Part shown: piece by piece, positions 8,644-18,047 of the stretch
Numbering within the stretch: the first letter of the stretch is position 1
Layout: every line of letters starts with the position of its first letter
Assembly (NCBI RefSeq): GCF_002115755.1
Contig: NZ_JFKA01000001.1
Coordinates: forward strand, 62,001 to 126,000
Length of the DNA: 64,000 bases
Source of the DNA: Thalassospira mesophila
GTDB taxonomy: Bacteria > Pseudomonadota > Alphaproteobacteria > Rhodospirillales > Thalassospiraceae
Direction: 5' to 3'
Notes under the pieces: generated by a model
Databases searched by the model: none
The model's input: the letters and a program-made list of their open reading frames with translations, nothing else
Told to the model about the DNA's origin: nothing
Made by a program: the position numbers and the translations under genes

Positions 8644-9594
8644 ATGCTAAGTCGTACTGCTGAAAATCTGTTCTGGCTGTCGCGCTATGTTGAACGTGCG
8701 GAAAACATGGCTCGCCTGTTGGAAATGGGCTATCGCATGGCCTTGATGCCCGCCGCGGGCGATGGCAACCGCTCGGAATGGCGATCGGTGTTATCGGCTG
8801 CGGGCTGTGCCGAAGGGTTTGATTCCGACAACACAGAACTAACACAGGCCACGGTATCGGATTATCTGATTTTTAACCGCGATAACCCGTCATCGATCAT
8901 TAACTGTTTTGAATATGCCCGGGCCAATGCACGCGCCAAGCGCACCGCCATTACCCAGGAAATGTGGGAAGCCTTGAACGGCGCGCTGATGGAACTGCGC
9001 CGCACCGCCATGCGCAATCTGGCCAAAACCGACCTGCCCGGTTTTATCGACTGGGTCAAAAGCCAGGGTGCCCTGTTTCGCGGGGCGACCGATTCGACCA
9101 TTTTGCGCAATGACGGCTATGATTTTATCCGCCTGGGTACATTTTTGGAACGCGCCGATAACACCGCCCGTCTGCTCGATGTGAAATATTACGTGCTGCT
9201 GCCTGAAACCAGCATGGTTGGCGACGGGGTGGATAATTACCAATGGACCACCGTTTTACGCGCCGCATCATCCATGCGGGCCTTTCACTGGGTGTATCGC
9301 GATGATTATTCACCGTGGCGCATTGCCCATTTTCTGATTTTAAATCCGTTCAGCCCCCGATCGCTCGCCCATTGTGTTGAAAATATCACCAACCACCTTG
9401 AACGCCTCGCCCGGCAATATGGCCAGCGCCAGGCGGTTCACAGCCTGGCAGTTGATACCTATGCGATCCTTAATCAGGGCGACATGGACGAAATTTTCAG
9501 CCATGGCCTGCACGAATTTCTAAGCGACTGCCTGCGACGCTATCAGGCGTTGTCCTCGGCGATTGCCGAAACCTATTATTTCGGGGGGCAGTAA
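8644..9594 (+). CDS. Alpha-E domain protein (DUF403), Anbu operon
   Basis: A 316-aa, mostly helical protein that starts MLSRTAENLFWLSRYVERAE, the signature of the alpha-E (DUF403) family. Further family features are RRTAMRNLAKTDLPGF, FIRLGTFLERADNTARLLDVKY and the WRIAHFLILNPFSPRSLAHC segment. The biochemical role is unknown. Family members nearly always neighbour the circularly permuted ATP-grasp and transglutaminase-like proteins, as here, and may act as a partner of that enzyme pair. The ATG at 8644 is used rather than an in-frame start inside the upstream gene, leaving a 16-bp gap after the ATP-grasp stop. The transglutaminase ATG follows the TAA stop by one base. Confidence 0.88.
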   Translation: MLSRTAENLFWLSRYVERAENMARLLEMGYRMALMPAAGDGNRSEWRSVLSAAGCAEGFDSDNTELTQATVSDYLIFNRDNPSSIINCFEYARANARAKRTAITQEMWEALNGALMELRRTAMRNLAKTDLPGFIDWVKSQGALFRGATDSTILRNDGYDFIRLGTFLERADNTARLLDVKYYVLLPETSMVGDGVDNYQWTTVLRAASSMRAFHWVYRDDYSPWRIAHFLILNPFSPRSLAHCVENITNHLERLARQYGQRQAVHSLAVDTYAILNQGDMDEIFSHGLHEFLSDCLRRYQALSSAIAETYYFGGQ

Positions 9595-9595
9595 C

Positions 9596-10417
9596 ATGCG
9601 CCTGACAATTGAACACAGAACCCGCTATCGTTATGCACCATCGGCGCGCTACGTTACCCAAAGCCTGAAATTAACCCCGTCCCTGTTTGACGGGCAACGC
9701 ATTGTCGACTGGTCGATCACGGCTGAAAACTGCGCCATCACATCGGAATTTGTTGATGGCTATGGCGATACCGTCAGCACGCTGACCTGTAATGGCCCGA
9801 TTGATGAAGTTGAAATTGTGGTGCAGGGTCTGGTCGAAACCACCGATATGTCGGGTGTTCTGGCCGGGCACCGCGAAAAGGCATCGCCGCAGGTGTTTTT
9901 GCGCTCCACCCCCATGACCCAACCCAGCACCGCCATTCGCAAACTGGTTAAAACTGTGGCCAAATCCGTTGGCCCCAATGCCAGCCCGCTTGAAACCGCC
10001 CACGGGCTGGCCGACGCGGTGCGTGATGAAATTGATTATGTGCCCGGTTCCACCCATGCCCATACCACTGCGGCCGATGCGCTGGCCGCCGGGCAGGGTG
10101 TGTGCCAGGACCATGCCCATGTTTTGCTGGCCGCCGCCCGGCTGGTCGATATTCCGGCACGGTATGTTTCGGGGTATCTTTTTGCCGATTCCGAAGGTGT
10201 GCCGCATGAAGCCGCCCATGCCTGGGCCGAACTTTATATTAATGACATTGGCTGGGTCGGGTTTGACCCCGCCAATCGCTGCTGCCCGACAGATTTTTAT
10301 GTTCGACTGGGGTCTGGACTTGACGCCAGAGACGCCTCACCTATACGTGGCATACATTCTGGTGGTGCCGACGAGGATCTGGATGTAACGGTTATCGTCG
10401 CGCAGTCACAACAATAG
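9596..10417 (+). CDS. Transglutaminase-like cysteine protease family protein (Anbu operon)
   Basis: A 273-aa protein with an N-terminal transglutaminase-like beta domain (MRLTIEHRTRYRYAPSARY) and a C-terminal transglutaminase core. The catalytic triad can be read: Cys170 in GQGVCQDHAHVLLAAAR, His in HAWAELYI and Asp in GWVGFDPANRC. Such proteins hydrolyse or form amide bonds; in bacteria they are usually proteases or peptide-modifying enzymes. The ATG at 9596 follows a G-rich ribosome site (TCGGGGGGCAG) and one base after the alpha-E stop. It is the third member of the Anbu operon, with the peptidase 17 bp downstream. Confidence 0.9.
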   Translation: MRLTIEHRTRYRYAPSARYVTQSLKLTPSLFDGQRIVDWSITAENCAITSEFVDGYGDTVSTLTCNGPIDEVEIVVQGLVETTDMSGVLAGHREKASPQVFLRSTPMTQPSTAIRKLVKTVAKSVGPNASPLETAHGLADAVRDEIDYVPGSTHAHTTAADALAAGQGVCQDHAHVLLAAARLVDIPARYVSGYLFADSEGVPHEAAHAWAELYINDIGWVGFDPANRCCPTDFYVRLGSGLDARDASPIRGIHSGGADEDLDVTVIVAQSQQ

Positions 10418-10434
10418 CTGGACCTTGGAAAAAA

Positions 10435-11181
10435 ATGACATATTGCGTGGGCCTGATGCTTGATGAAGGACTGGTTTTCCTGTCCGACACACGCACCAAT
10501 GCGGGCCTTGATAACATTTCACGCTATCGCAAAATGTTTAACTGGGAAGTGCCCGGTGAACGCGCCATCGTTATGTTAACGGCGGGCAACCTTGCCATCA
10601 CCCAGGCGGTGGTCAGCGTTTTGCACGAAGCCATCGACGACCCCAATACCCCCGAAGGCGATAATATTCTGACAGCACCCACCATGTTCCGCGTTGCTGA
10701 ACTGGTCGGCGAGGCCATGCAATCTGTTCAGCACAAATACCACGAGACACTGGAGCAACGTAAAGAAAGCTCTGGTGCCAGTATTATTCTGGGCGGGCAG
10801 CGGGCCGGCGGGGCACAACGCATGTTTCTGATTTATGCCGCGGGCAACTTTATTGAAGCCACCGAAGACACACCCTATTTGCAAATTGGCGAGCATAAAT
10901 ATGGCAAACCCATTCTGGATCGGGTGATCACGCAGGAAACCCCGATTGAGGAAGGTGTAAAAGCCGCCCTTTTATCGATGGATTCGACCCTGCGGTCCAA
11001 CCTGTCAGTCGGGATGCCGCTGGATCTGGCAGTGCTGCCCGAAGGCAAATGCCAGTTTTCCGAACGGCGTCGCATCGAAGCCGAAGATACCGGGTTTAAA
11101 GCATTGTCTGATGCCTGGTCACAGGCATTGCGCGAAGCCTTCGCCGGCATGCCCGACGAACATTGCCCGCCAGATTGTTAA
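10435..11181 (+). CDS. anbu: Anbu, ancestral proteasome beta-subunit-like peptidase
   Basis: A 248-aa member of the proteasome/HslV N-terminal nucleophile superfamily. After removal of the initiator Met, the chain would begin TYCVGLMLDEGLVFLSD, giving a Thr1 nucleophile with Asp17. A lysine at about position 32 (RYRKMFNW) stands in for the HslV-type Lys33. The AGNLAITQAVVS and GQRAGGAQRMFLIYAAGNFIEA segments fit Anbu rather than HslV. Family members form open-ring or helical assemblies, and physiological substrates are unclear. It closes the ATP-grasp/alpha-E/transglutaminase operon, which suggests that the four proteins make and break a common peptide product. Confidence 0.9.
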   Translation: MTYCVGLMLDEGLVFLSDTRTNAGLDNISRYRKMFNWEVPGERAIVMLTAGNLAITQAVVSVLHEAIDDPNTPEGDNILTAPTMFRVAELVGEAMQSVQHKYHETLEQRKESSGASIILGGQRAGGAQRMFLIYAAGNFIEATEDTPYLQIGEHKYGKPILDRVITQETPIEEGVKAALLSMDSTLRSNLSVGMPLDLAVLPEGKCQFSERRRIEAEDTGFKALSDAWSQALREAFAGMPDEHCPPDC

Positions 11182-11253
11182 CAAGCCTCTTAGTCTCGCA
11201 CGATTAATTTACCCGATACTGATATGCGCGCTCGACAAGTTCGGGCGCGCAAA

Positions 11254-11263
11254 TTATCTATAA
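11254..11263. promoter_or_regulatory. BioR box upstream of bioR
   Basis: The sequence TTATCTATAA exactly matches the alphaproteobacterial BioR consensus and lies 4 bp before the bioR ATG. The position over the start region suggests strong autorepression. The bioR start has no good Shine-Dalgarno, so its mRNA may be leaderless or nearly so. Confidence 0.8.
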
Positions 11264-11267
11264 AATC

Positions 11268-11918
11268 ATGACAAACGACAAAGACAATACGATTACCGGC
11301 AAAATCACCCGCGCCCTGGCAGAGCGGATCATCGCCGGGCACATCGCACCGGGCACCAAGTTAAGACAGGATTACTTCGCCGAGGAATTTGGCGCCAGCC
11401 ACGTCCCGGTGCGCGAAGCCTTTCGCCGCCTCGAAGCACAGGGGCTGGTAGTCAGTGAACCGCGCCGGGGGGTTCGGGTTGCAAGTTTTGATATTGCCGA
11501 AGTTCACGAAGTCGCCGAAATGCGCGCATCGCTTGAAGTTCTGGCCCTGCGCCACGCCGCACCACACCTGACCGCCGCCATTTTGGACGCGGCCGAGGCG
11601 ATTAATCGCACCGGAGAAAATGCCGCCGATGTCCGGTCGTGGGAAGAAGCCAATCGCGCCTTCCACCGCCTGATCCTGACCCCGTGTGGCATGCCGCGCC
11701 TGTTGACCACGATTGACGATTTACATGCCGCCAGTGCGCGCTTCCTGTTTTCCGGCTTTCGCATGGAATGGGAAGCCCCGACCGACCAGGATCACCGCGC
11801 CATCCTCAAAGCCCTGCGCGATCGACAATTTGACGTCGCCGCCGCCACCCTTGCCCGCCATGTCAAATGGATCGGCACCAAACCGGGTATTAAAACCCGC
11901 CTGAAAACCCCTTCCTGA
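11268..11918 (+). CDS. bioR: GntR-family biotin repressor BioR
   Basis: A 216-aa regulator with an N-terminal GntR winged helix (LAERIIAGHIAPGTKLRQDY, VPVREAFRRLEAQGLV, RRGVRVASF) and a C-terminal FCD all-helical domain with HRLIL and DHRAIL metal/ligand-type histidines. Among the many FCD regulators I call it BioR because TTATCTATAA lies 4 bp before its own start, perfect boxes precede bioY, and bioY and bioB are the neighbours. BioR represses biotin synthesis and uptake in many alphaproteobacteria. The protein itself shows no BirA ligase domain, so biotin sensing is indirect. Confidence 0.85.
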   Translation: MTNDKDNTITGKITRALAERIIAGHIAPGTKLRQDYFAEEFGASHVPVREAFRRLEAQGLVVSEPRRGVRVASFDIAEVHEVAEMRASLEVLALRHAAPHLTAAILDAAEAINRTGENAADVRSWEEANRAFHRLILTPCGMPRLLTTIDDLHAASARFLFSGFRMEWEAPTDQDHRAILKALRDRQFDVAAATLARHVKWIGTKPGIKTRLKTPS

Positions 11919-12009
11919 ACATCTTTCTGCCCCTGAAATTCCATCCCCGATGTGAAACCTGCCTGCTGCCAAGCATTGCGGGTGCGTATTTACGCGCCAA
12001 TCTCTAATT

Positions 12010-12156
12010 TTATAGATAAAAATAGCATCATTAAATCAATTAGATAACAAATAATTTTCGTAAAAACCCATATACTCGCCCCACTATCTATTTTTGGATT
12101 GATTTTACCCCTCACTCACGGCGTAATTAATAGATCAGATTCGTTTTTATCTATAA
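12010..12156. promoter_or_regulatory. BioR box cluster upstream of bioY-bioB
   Basis: Two perfect boxes, TTATAGATAA (12010-12019) and its reverse complement TTATCTATAA (12147-12156), flank an A+T-rich region. Degenerate copies lie at 12084-12093 (CTATCTATTT) and 12128-12137 (TAATAGATCA). The last perfect box is 34 bp before the bioY ATG at 12191. Multiple boxes suggest cooperative repression of bioYB by BioR. Confidence 0.8.
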
Positions 12157-12190
12157 TTTTGAACCTACGCCAGAGCAGGATGAAATCACC

Positions 12191-12790
12191 ATGAACAACA
12201 CCCTTTCCAAACCGGCAGCAGCCCACAGCGCCACAGGGCCTAAATCACAAACAATGTCGGGCCTGAAATACGGCCTGATGGTTCTGGCTGGAATTGCCAT
12301 ACTGACGGCAAGTGCCAAAATCACCGTCCCCTTCTGGCCGGTGCCGATGACCCTGCAAACCATGGCGATCATGGCAATTGCGCTGGCGACCGGGCCGCGC
12401 ATTGCCTGTGCCACCGTTCTTGGTTATCTGGCGGCAGGGGCCATTGGTTTGCCCGTTTTTGCCGGAACGCCAGAACGCGGTATCGGGCTTTCCTATATGG
12501 TCGGACCAACCGGCGGCTATTTGCTGGGGTATCTGGTGGCATCCTGGCTGGTCGGAAGCCTGGCCCAAGGGCGCGGCACATTGGCCCGTTTTGGCATCAT
12601 GATGGCCGGTATGATCCCGGTCTATGTTCTGGGTCTGGCATGGCTTGCGGTGTTTGTTCCGCTGGAAAAAGTTGCCCAATACGGCTTTATCCCGTTCATC
12701 TTGGGCGACACCCTGAAAATTGCTCTTGTTGCCCTTGGCAGTGCGGCCTGCGCGCGCTTTGTTAAACGCAACCACGATGGCAACGCATAA
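12191..12790 (+). CDS. bioY: Biotin transporter BioY
   Basis: A 199-aa integral membrane protein, the substrate-binding S component of an ECF-type biotin importer. Hydrophobic segments include [69 protein letters not shown] and [15 protein letters not shown]. The PVPMTLQTM and [10 protein letters not shown] stretches are conserved biotin-binding regions of BioY. No ECF ATPase or transmembrane partner genes (bioMN) are nearby; solitary BioY proteins can still transport biotin. The stop and the bioB start overlap by one base (TAATG). Confidence 0.92.
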   Translation: MNNTLSKPAAAHSATGPKSQTMSGLKYGLMVLAGIAILTASAKITVPFWPVPMTLQTMAIMAIALATGPRIACATVLGYLAAGAIGLPVFAGTPERGIGLSYMVGPTGGYLLGYLVASWLVGSLAQGRGTLARFGIMMAGMIPVYVLGLAWLAVFVPLEKVAQYGFIPFILGDTLKIALVALGSAACARFVKRNHDGNA

Positions 12791-13782
12791 TGAACAAATT
12801 TCCCACGCAAAACCCGGCAATCGACCACACCATCCGTCACGACTGGAGCGTGAACGAGATCGAGGCAATCTATCGCCTGCCATTGCTGGAACTGATGGGC
12901 CGCGCCAGCGCGGTCCATCGGGCCCATCACGACCCCAATGCCGTGCAAAAAGCCAGCCTGCTATCGATCAAAACCGGCGGCTGCCCCGAAGATTGCGCCT
13001 ATTGCCCGCAATCAGCCCACCACCGCGAGGTCAAACTGGGCAAGGAACAATTAATCGATCCCGGGATCGTTTTAAAAATGGCCGCCCGTGCCAAGGCCGC
13101 CGGGGTGGACCGTTTTTGCATGGGGGCCGCATGGCGCCGCGTGCGAGACGGGGCCGCCTTTGATGCGGTGATCGAAATGGTTCGCGGGGTACGCGATCTT
13201 GGCATGGAAGCTTGCGTTACCCTGGGCATGCTCGAAACCCGCCATGCCGAACGCCTCGCCGGGGCGGGGTTAACCGCCTATAACCACAATCTTGATACCA
13301 GCCCGGAATATTACAGCCAGATCATCTCGACCCGAACCTATCAGGACCGCCTTGATACCCTTGCCGCCGTGCGCGGGGCCGGGATTGATCTTTGCTGTGG
13401 CGGAATTATTGGCATGGGCGAAAGCATCCGCGACCGCGCATCGATGCTTCATGTTCTGGCCGGGTTTGCCCCCCATCCCGAAAGTGTGCCGATCAACGCA
13501 CTGGTACCAGTGGCAGGAACACCCCTTGCCAACCGGGAACCTGTCGATGCCCTTGAACTGGTCCGCATGATCGCAACCGCGCGCATCACCATGCCCAAAT
13601 CCACCCTGCGCCTGTCAGCCGGGCGGACCGATCTTGGCCGCGAAGCCCAAATCATGTGCCTGATGGCCGGGGCCAATTCGGTGTTTTACGGCGAAAAACT
13701 TCTGACCACGCCAAACCCGGAACAAGATTGCGATAGCGCCCTTTTTGCCGCTCTCGGACCTGTTCGGGTTACGACGGCCTGA
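12790..13782 (+). CDS. bioB: Biotin synthase BioB
   Basis: A 330-aa radical-SAM enzyme that inserts sulfur into dethiobiotin to form biotin. The radical-SAM cluster motif [13 protein letters not shown] (Cys65, Cys69, Cys72) and the [23 protein letters not shown] and GGIIGMGES motifs are those of Bio[15 protein letters not shown] contains the arginine that ligates the auxiliary [2Fe-2S] cluster. It is translationally coupled to bioY, so uptake and the last synthetic step are controlled together through the BioR boxes. bioF, bioD and bioA are not in the window. Confidence 0.95.
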   Translation: MNKFPTQNPAIDHTIRHDWSVNEIEAIYRLPLLELMGRASAVHRAHHDPNAVQKASLLSIKTGGCPEDCAYCPQSAHHREVKLGKEQLIDPGIVLKMAARAKAAGVDRFCMGAAWRRVRDGAAFDAVIEMVRGVRDLGMEACVTLGMLETRHAERLAGAGLTAYNHNLDTSPEYYSQIISTRTYQDRLDTLAAVRGAGIDLCCGGIIGMGESIRDRASMLHVLAGFAPHPESVPINALVPVAGTPLANREPVDALELVRMIATARITMPKSTLRLSAGRTDLGREAQIMCLMAGANSVFYGEKLLTTPNPEQDCDSALFAALGPVRVTTA

Positions 13783-13843
13783 CAGGCGACCATTTAACCT
13801 TTGGTACATCCGGCCCGGCCAAAAGGCACGCTAGCAGAATATC

Positions 13844-13880
13844 AAAAAAGGCGACCCCGTTTTGTGCGGGTCGCCTTTTC
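13844..13880. terminator. Bidirectional terminator between bioB and the P-type ATPase
   Basis: The arms AAAAGGCGACCC (13846-13857) and GGGTCGCCTTTT (13868-13879) pair over 12 bp with a 10-base loop, with A and T tracts on either side. The bioB and ATPase genes converge on this site, so it can serve both strands. Confidence 0.85.
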
Positions 13881-13898
13881 ATGTGGTATCAGCCGACC

Positions 13899-16493
13899 TT
13901 AATGGGAATGAAGAACTTCCGTCAGCCGGGCAATATGGCGGGCCTGGCGGGCTTCGCGATAGGCCAGCAACCGATAGGCCATAATTTTAAAGCCGCTATT
14001 GATCAGGAACCAGACCAGGGCATAGGCCCAGACCAGCAAGGCGTATTTCCAGCCAACCGGGGTAATGAACCAGCCATAAACAGCGGCCAATGTGCCAATA
14101 ACCTGGGTGGTTTCGGTGGCAATAAACAATTTCAGGCTGGGCCATGGCTTGTGCCAGACCGCCCCTTTATTCCGGGTCAGGTAAATGGTCAGATGGCCCG
14201 CGACCAGCAATTTCAGAAAGATCAGCGACTGGATCAATCCACGATCCAGATGCAAATATTGTTCGCATATCCAAAACAGCAGGAACGACGCCACAACCCC
14301 CAGAACCCCCAACATGCACGACATGGTAAGTGTCGCCGACATATCCCAGCGCACCGGGCGGGGCGATACCGGGGCATTGTCATAGGCAATCATCATGATC
14401 GGGAAATCATTTAACAAGGCCAGCAACACGATCATGACGGCGGTGACAGGGTAAAAATTAAACACCAGAATTGATATCGTCATGAACAACAACACCCGGA
14501 TGGTTTCCGATATCCGATAGGTGGCATAGCTGCCCATGCGTTCAAATATCCGCCGCGCTTCTTCAATTGCGGTGGTAATGACCGACAGGCCCGGTGCGGT
14601 TAACACCAGGTCGGCCGCCGCCCGCGCGGCATCGGTGGCACCACTTACGGCAATGCCAACATCGGCCTGTTTTAACGCCGGGGCATCATTGACCCCGTCG
14701 CCGGTCATGCCAATGATATGCCCGCGTTCCTGCAGTTCCTTGACGATGGCGTATTTATGTTCGGGAAACACCCGGGCATAGCCATCGGCCTGTTCAATGG
14801 CAACGGTGCTGATCGCGGGCGCTCCCTCGCCAAAGGCCTGGTCCGCAGGCAGAATATTATTGCCCATACCCAGCGACATGGCAATTTGCCGGGCGATGGC
14901 TTCGTGGTCGCCCGTGACCATTTTAATATCCACCCCCATCGCCGCAGCTTCGCGCACGGTTTGGGCGGCATCTTCGCGGGGCGGGTCAAACAACGGCAAC
15001 AGGCCCAGAAATTGCCAGCCCCCCGTTTGATCATCAAGCGATGGTGCAACATCGCCGCCGCCCGACACAACCGGTACAGCCCGGCGCGCCACACCAATGG
15101 TGCGATATCCGCGTGAGGCCATATCGTTAACCGCATCGCTAACCCGTGTGGTTAGCGCGTCATCCGGGTCCACCAGCTTTAAAATGACCTGCGGGGCGCC
15201 TTTGGCCACCTGAAACTTCGCATCGCCCTGCTTCACGGTGGCTTCGGCCCGTTTGGAAACCGGGTCAAACGGATGAAAATCGACAATCTGATAAGACGAC
15301 GGCACAGCCTGGCCATTAAGCCCGCCCATCACCGCCTGATCAATGGCATCGCCACCATCGGCACGCGATGCCAGGGCCGCGGCTAGCAACAAATCATCGC
15401 GGTCTTTTGCCGCCAATATCACCGGGTCGCCCAGTGTCAGGCGGTTTTGGGTCAGGGTGCCGGTTTTATCGGAACATAAAATATCAATTCCGGCCAATTC
15501 CTCGATCGCGACCAGCCGCGATACAATTGCCTTTAGCCGCGCCAGTTTTTCCGCACCCACCGCCATCGTCACCGACAAGACAGCAGGCAGGGCTACAGGT
15601 ATCGCCGCCACTGTCAGGATCAGGGCGAACAGCACCGTGTCAAACCACGGATCCCCGCGAAAAAGGGCAACGGTTAAAATAACTGCAACCAGCCCGATAG
15701 TAGACAGGATCAGGAAATTGCCAATCCGCATCACTGCCTTTTGGAAATGCGAAATATTCCCGGCGTTTTGCACCAGCTTTGCCGTTTTACCAAAATAGGT
15801 ATTCATGCCCGTCGCGGTGACCTGGGCGGTCATTTCGCCCATTTTCGCAATCGAGCCTGAATAAACATCATCGCCGGATTTTTTATCAACCGGCAACGAT
15901 TCACCCGTTAACGCAGATTGATCAACGGCAAGATAATCGCCACCAACCAACCGGGCGTCGGCGGGAATAATATTGCCCAGCCGCAGCGAAACAATATCCC
16001 CGCACACAAGGTCACGGGCCGGGGTTTCCTGCCATTTGCCATCGCGTAAAACCCGCGCGGTCAGCGCCAACTGGTTTTTCAGCGCGGCAATGGCATTGTC
16101 GGCCTTGTATTCCTGCCAAAAGCCGACACCGGCATTTAACAACAACATGATCAGGATAATGGCAAAATCGGCCCAATGCTGAACCGCGGCGGACAAAATA
16201 GCCGCCACCTCGATCATCCAGGGAATCGGTCCCCAGAAATAAGACAGCAATTTCCACCAGACATTTTCTGTCTGCTCGGCAATGACATTGGGGCCGTCAC
16301 TGGCAAGGCGCTTTTGCGCGGTCCCTGTATCAAGTCCTTTATCTATGTTGGTCGGGTTTTCAAGTGGTCGGGGTGATGGCGAAGCATCAGGACCAGAGGA
16401 AGGATTTTTGGGGGAGGTCGGGGCAGGGGCAGCGGAGAGTTTGGCAGGGTGGCGAGAGTGATTGTTGTCCCGCCCTTCCAGATCATCTGACAT
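13899..16493 (-). CDS. Plasma-membrane proton-efflux P-type ATPase (type IIIA)
   Basis: An 864-aa P-type ATPase that would pump protons out at the expense of ATP. The phosphorylation motif DKTGTLTQN has its Asp at about residue 342, TGESLPVDK is the actuator loop, and VTGDHEAIARQIA and MTGDGVNDAPALKQADVGIA are the P-domain motifs. The N-terminal cation-ATPase domain and the C-terminal membrane helices (IRVLLFMTISILVFNFYPVT; TQVIGTLAAVYGWFITPVGW) fit the IIIA family of fungal, plant and archaeal-type proton pumps. The first 40 residues are hydrophilic and Pro/Ser rich. It is probably monocistronic. Transport of another cation cannot be excluded. Confidence 0.88.
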   Translation of the reverse strand: MSDDLEGRDNNHSRHPAKLSAAPAPTSPKNPSSGPDASPSPRPLENPTNIDKGLDTGTAQKRLASDGPNVIAEQTENVWWKLLSYFWGPIPWMIEVAAILSAAVQHWADFAIILIMLLLNAGVGFWQEYKADNAIAALKNQLALTARVLRDGKWQETPARDLVCGDIVSLRLGNIIPADARLVGGDYLAVDQSALTGESLPVDKKSGDDVYSGSIAKMGEMTAQVTATGMNTYFGKTAKLVQNAGNISHFQKAVMRIGNFLILSTIGLVAVILTVALFRGDPWFDTVLFALILTVAAIPVALPAVLSVTMAVGAEKLARLKAIVSRLVAIEELAGIDILCSDKTGTLTQNRLTLGDPVILAAKDRDDLLLAAALASRADGGDAIDQAVMGGLNGQAVPSSYQIVDFHPFDPVSKRAEATVKQGDAKFQVAKGAPQVILKLVDPDDALTTRVSDAVNDMASRGYRTIGVARRAVPVVSGGGDVAPSLDDQTGGWQFLGLLPLFDPPREDAAQTVREAAAMGVDIKMVTGDHEAIARQIAMSLGMGNNILPADQAFGEGAPAISTVAIEQADGYARVFPEHKYAIVKELQERGHIIGMTGDGVNDAPALKQADVGIAVSGATDAARAAADLVLTAPGLSVITTAIEEARRIFERMGSYATYRISETIRVLLFMTISILVFNFYPVTAVMIVLLALLNDFPIMMIAYDNAPVSPRPVRWDMSATLTMSCMLGVLGVVASFLLFWICEQYLHLDRGLIQSLIFLKLLVAGHLTIYLTRNKGAVWHKPWPSLKLFIATETTQVIGTLAAVYGWFITPVGWKYALLVWAYALVWFLINSGFKIMAYRLLAYREARQARHIARLTEVLHSH

Positions 16494-17362
16494 GGCATGG
16501 TTTCCGTAAACAACAGATCGAAAGGATGACTATGCGCCGGGCCCAAAGCCCGAACATTGAGCGAAATCAAACGCGACGGCGAAATTTTAAAATCCAATTG
16601 ATTAAAAAAACGGATCACCAGACTGAAAATAAAACAAATTTTAAACCATGTTTCAGGTCGTCAACCCGCTAGTAACCCACCGCGATACCGCACAGGAAGA
16701 TAACAAAGCCCTTACAAAGAGCAGGACAGGGCATTGATCGTTATTTTTTAACAAAACCGTCTCTACCGACGCCGATAACAGATGGCCGGACGGCAGGCTG
16801 TTTTGGGAACGCTATTGGAAAATATTCAGAAATTACTTTAAGTTTTGAAATAATCTCGATCTTTAAAGCATGCGATCACAACAACGGCGTAGAATATTGA
16901 TAAAAAAGTATAATTATACTATATCAATGGCGGCATTTTAGGTACATACTGAAAATTCAACGGCAATTACCGGCCCAATCAAAAGCATTTTTTGTCGCAA
17001 GGCCTTGGTTCAATGGCAGTATTTTGCGCGATCCAAATCATTTTAAAATTTGAAGTAAATTATACGATCATACGTTTAAGTGTTTGTTTCAGGGTGTTTT
17101 TTCAAAAACTTCGCTTTAACGGCAAAATTTAGCGAAAACAGCCCCTGATTTCTGCGAGACAGAACCCGAAACGAGCAGGCTTTACCCCGCCCTATACCAT
17201 CTGTCATGTTACCGGCAGACAGAACCAAACAGCCTGTCGTGCCATGCACATACCATGGCAAAAACACTGTTTTGGCAGAATAATAACCGGAAAAGAATAC
17301 CGCGAACGCAGGTAACGGTCAGGCAGCAAGATAATGCGCAAGATGGCAACAGGAAAGCGTGC
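16494..17362. other. 869-bp gene-free A+T-rich region
   Basis: No open reading frame here looks real on either strand. The region is clearly more A+T rich than its neighbours by eye. It contains a nested dyad at 16896-16928: outer arms ATTGATA/TATCAAT around the palindrome GTATAATTATAC (16908-16919). A 6-bp hairpin (GCCATG/CATGGC) is at 17241-17259. The ATPase start is at its left end and the CHAP gene stop at its right end, so it must contain the ATPase promoter. Confidence 0.5.
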
Positions 17363-17947
17363 CTAGTTGGCTTCGGCTGTTTCGCTGGGCTGATAGATAA
17401 ACCCGTGCGACGGATAAATACGGCCATAGGTGCCAATCGTATTCATCAGGCGCAATTGCGACCAGTCATTATTGGGCGATACATCCTCGACCGGCTGGCG
17501 TAAATGGACTTTGCCCCGGGTACGCGAATCGCTGCCCCAATTGGCCTGATTAACCAAAATACGACGCTTGCCAAGAATGGCAGCCACCACGGCGACATGA
17601 CCATATCGCAAGCGTTTGGTTTTCTTGAAAGCCAGAACCGACCCCACAACCGGGGTATGGCCGCGTTTGAACTGGTTTTTGGCCTTGCCCCACCAGGTCC
17701 AGGCATCGCCATAAATTTCAATGCCCGAAACCGCACGGGCATAGGGCACACATTGCAAAAATTCGTCGGTGGGCGGAAAATTGTTTAACCGGGCTGCGGG
17801 CAGGGAAACATGGGCAACCTGGGTAACGCGGAGATCACGGGCATCGCGATCCAAATCGGGCTGAACAGACACACCGGTCGCACTATTGGCGGTAGAAAAA
17901 CACCCGGCAAGAACCAAGCTCAGACAGACAATCGCAAACTGGCGCAT
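17363..17947 (-). CDS. CHAP-domain lipoprotein, putative peptidoglycan amidase/endopeptidase
   Basis: A 194-aa protein with a lipoprotein signal (MRQFAIVCLSLVLAGC, lipobox LAGC, lipidated Cys16) and a C-terminal CHAP domain. The CHAP nucleophile is Cys66 in FLQCVPYARAVSG and the catalytic His is His117 in YGHVAVVAAIL; RRILVNQANWG follows, as in bacterial CHAP amidases. It would cut peptide bridges or amide bonds in the cell wall from the inner leaflet of the outer membrane or the periplasm. The ATG at 17947 is chosen because it directly precedes the signal peptide; an upstream in-frame start would add eight unlikely residues. Confidence 0.85.
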   Translation of the reverse strand: MRQFAIVCLSLVLAGCFSTANSATGVSVQPDLDRDARDLRVTQVAHVSLPAARLNNFPPTDEFLQCVPYARAVSGIEIYGDAWTWWGKAKNQFKRGHTPVVGSVLAFKKTKRLRYGHVAVVAAILGKRRILVNQANWGSDSRTRGKVHLRQPVEDVSPNNDWSQLRLMNTIGTYGRIYPSHGFIYQPSETAEAN

Positions 17948-18047
17948 TCCACGACCCCCAAATAACTGCATCCCACCATACCCTGCCGATGTTTAAACAA
18001 GTGTTTACACAGTCACTTCCACGTCATGCTTATGACACGGAATTAAG

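Noticed and set aside
17076..17267. Small minus-strand open frame in the 869-bp gap
   Set aside because: It has no ribosome site, no recognisable family and lies in a region without coding character.
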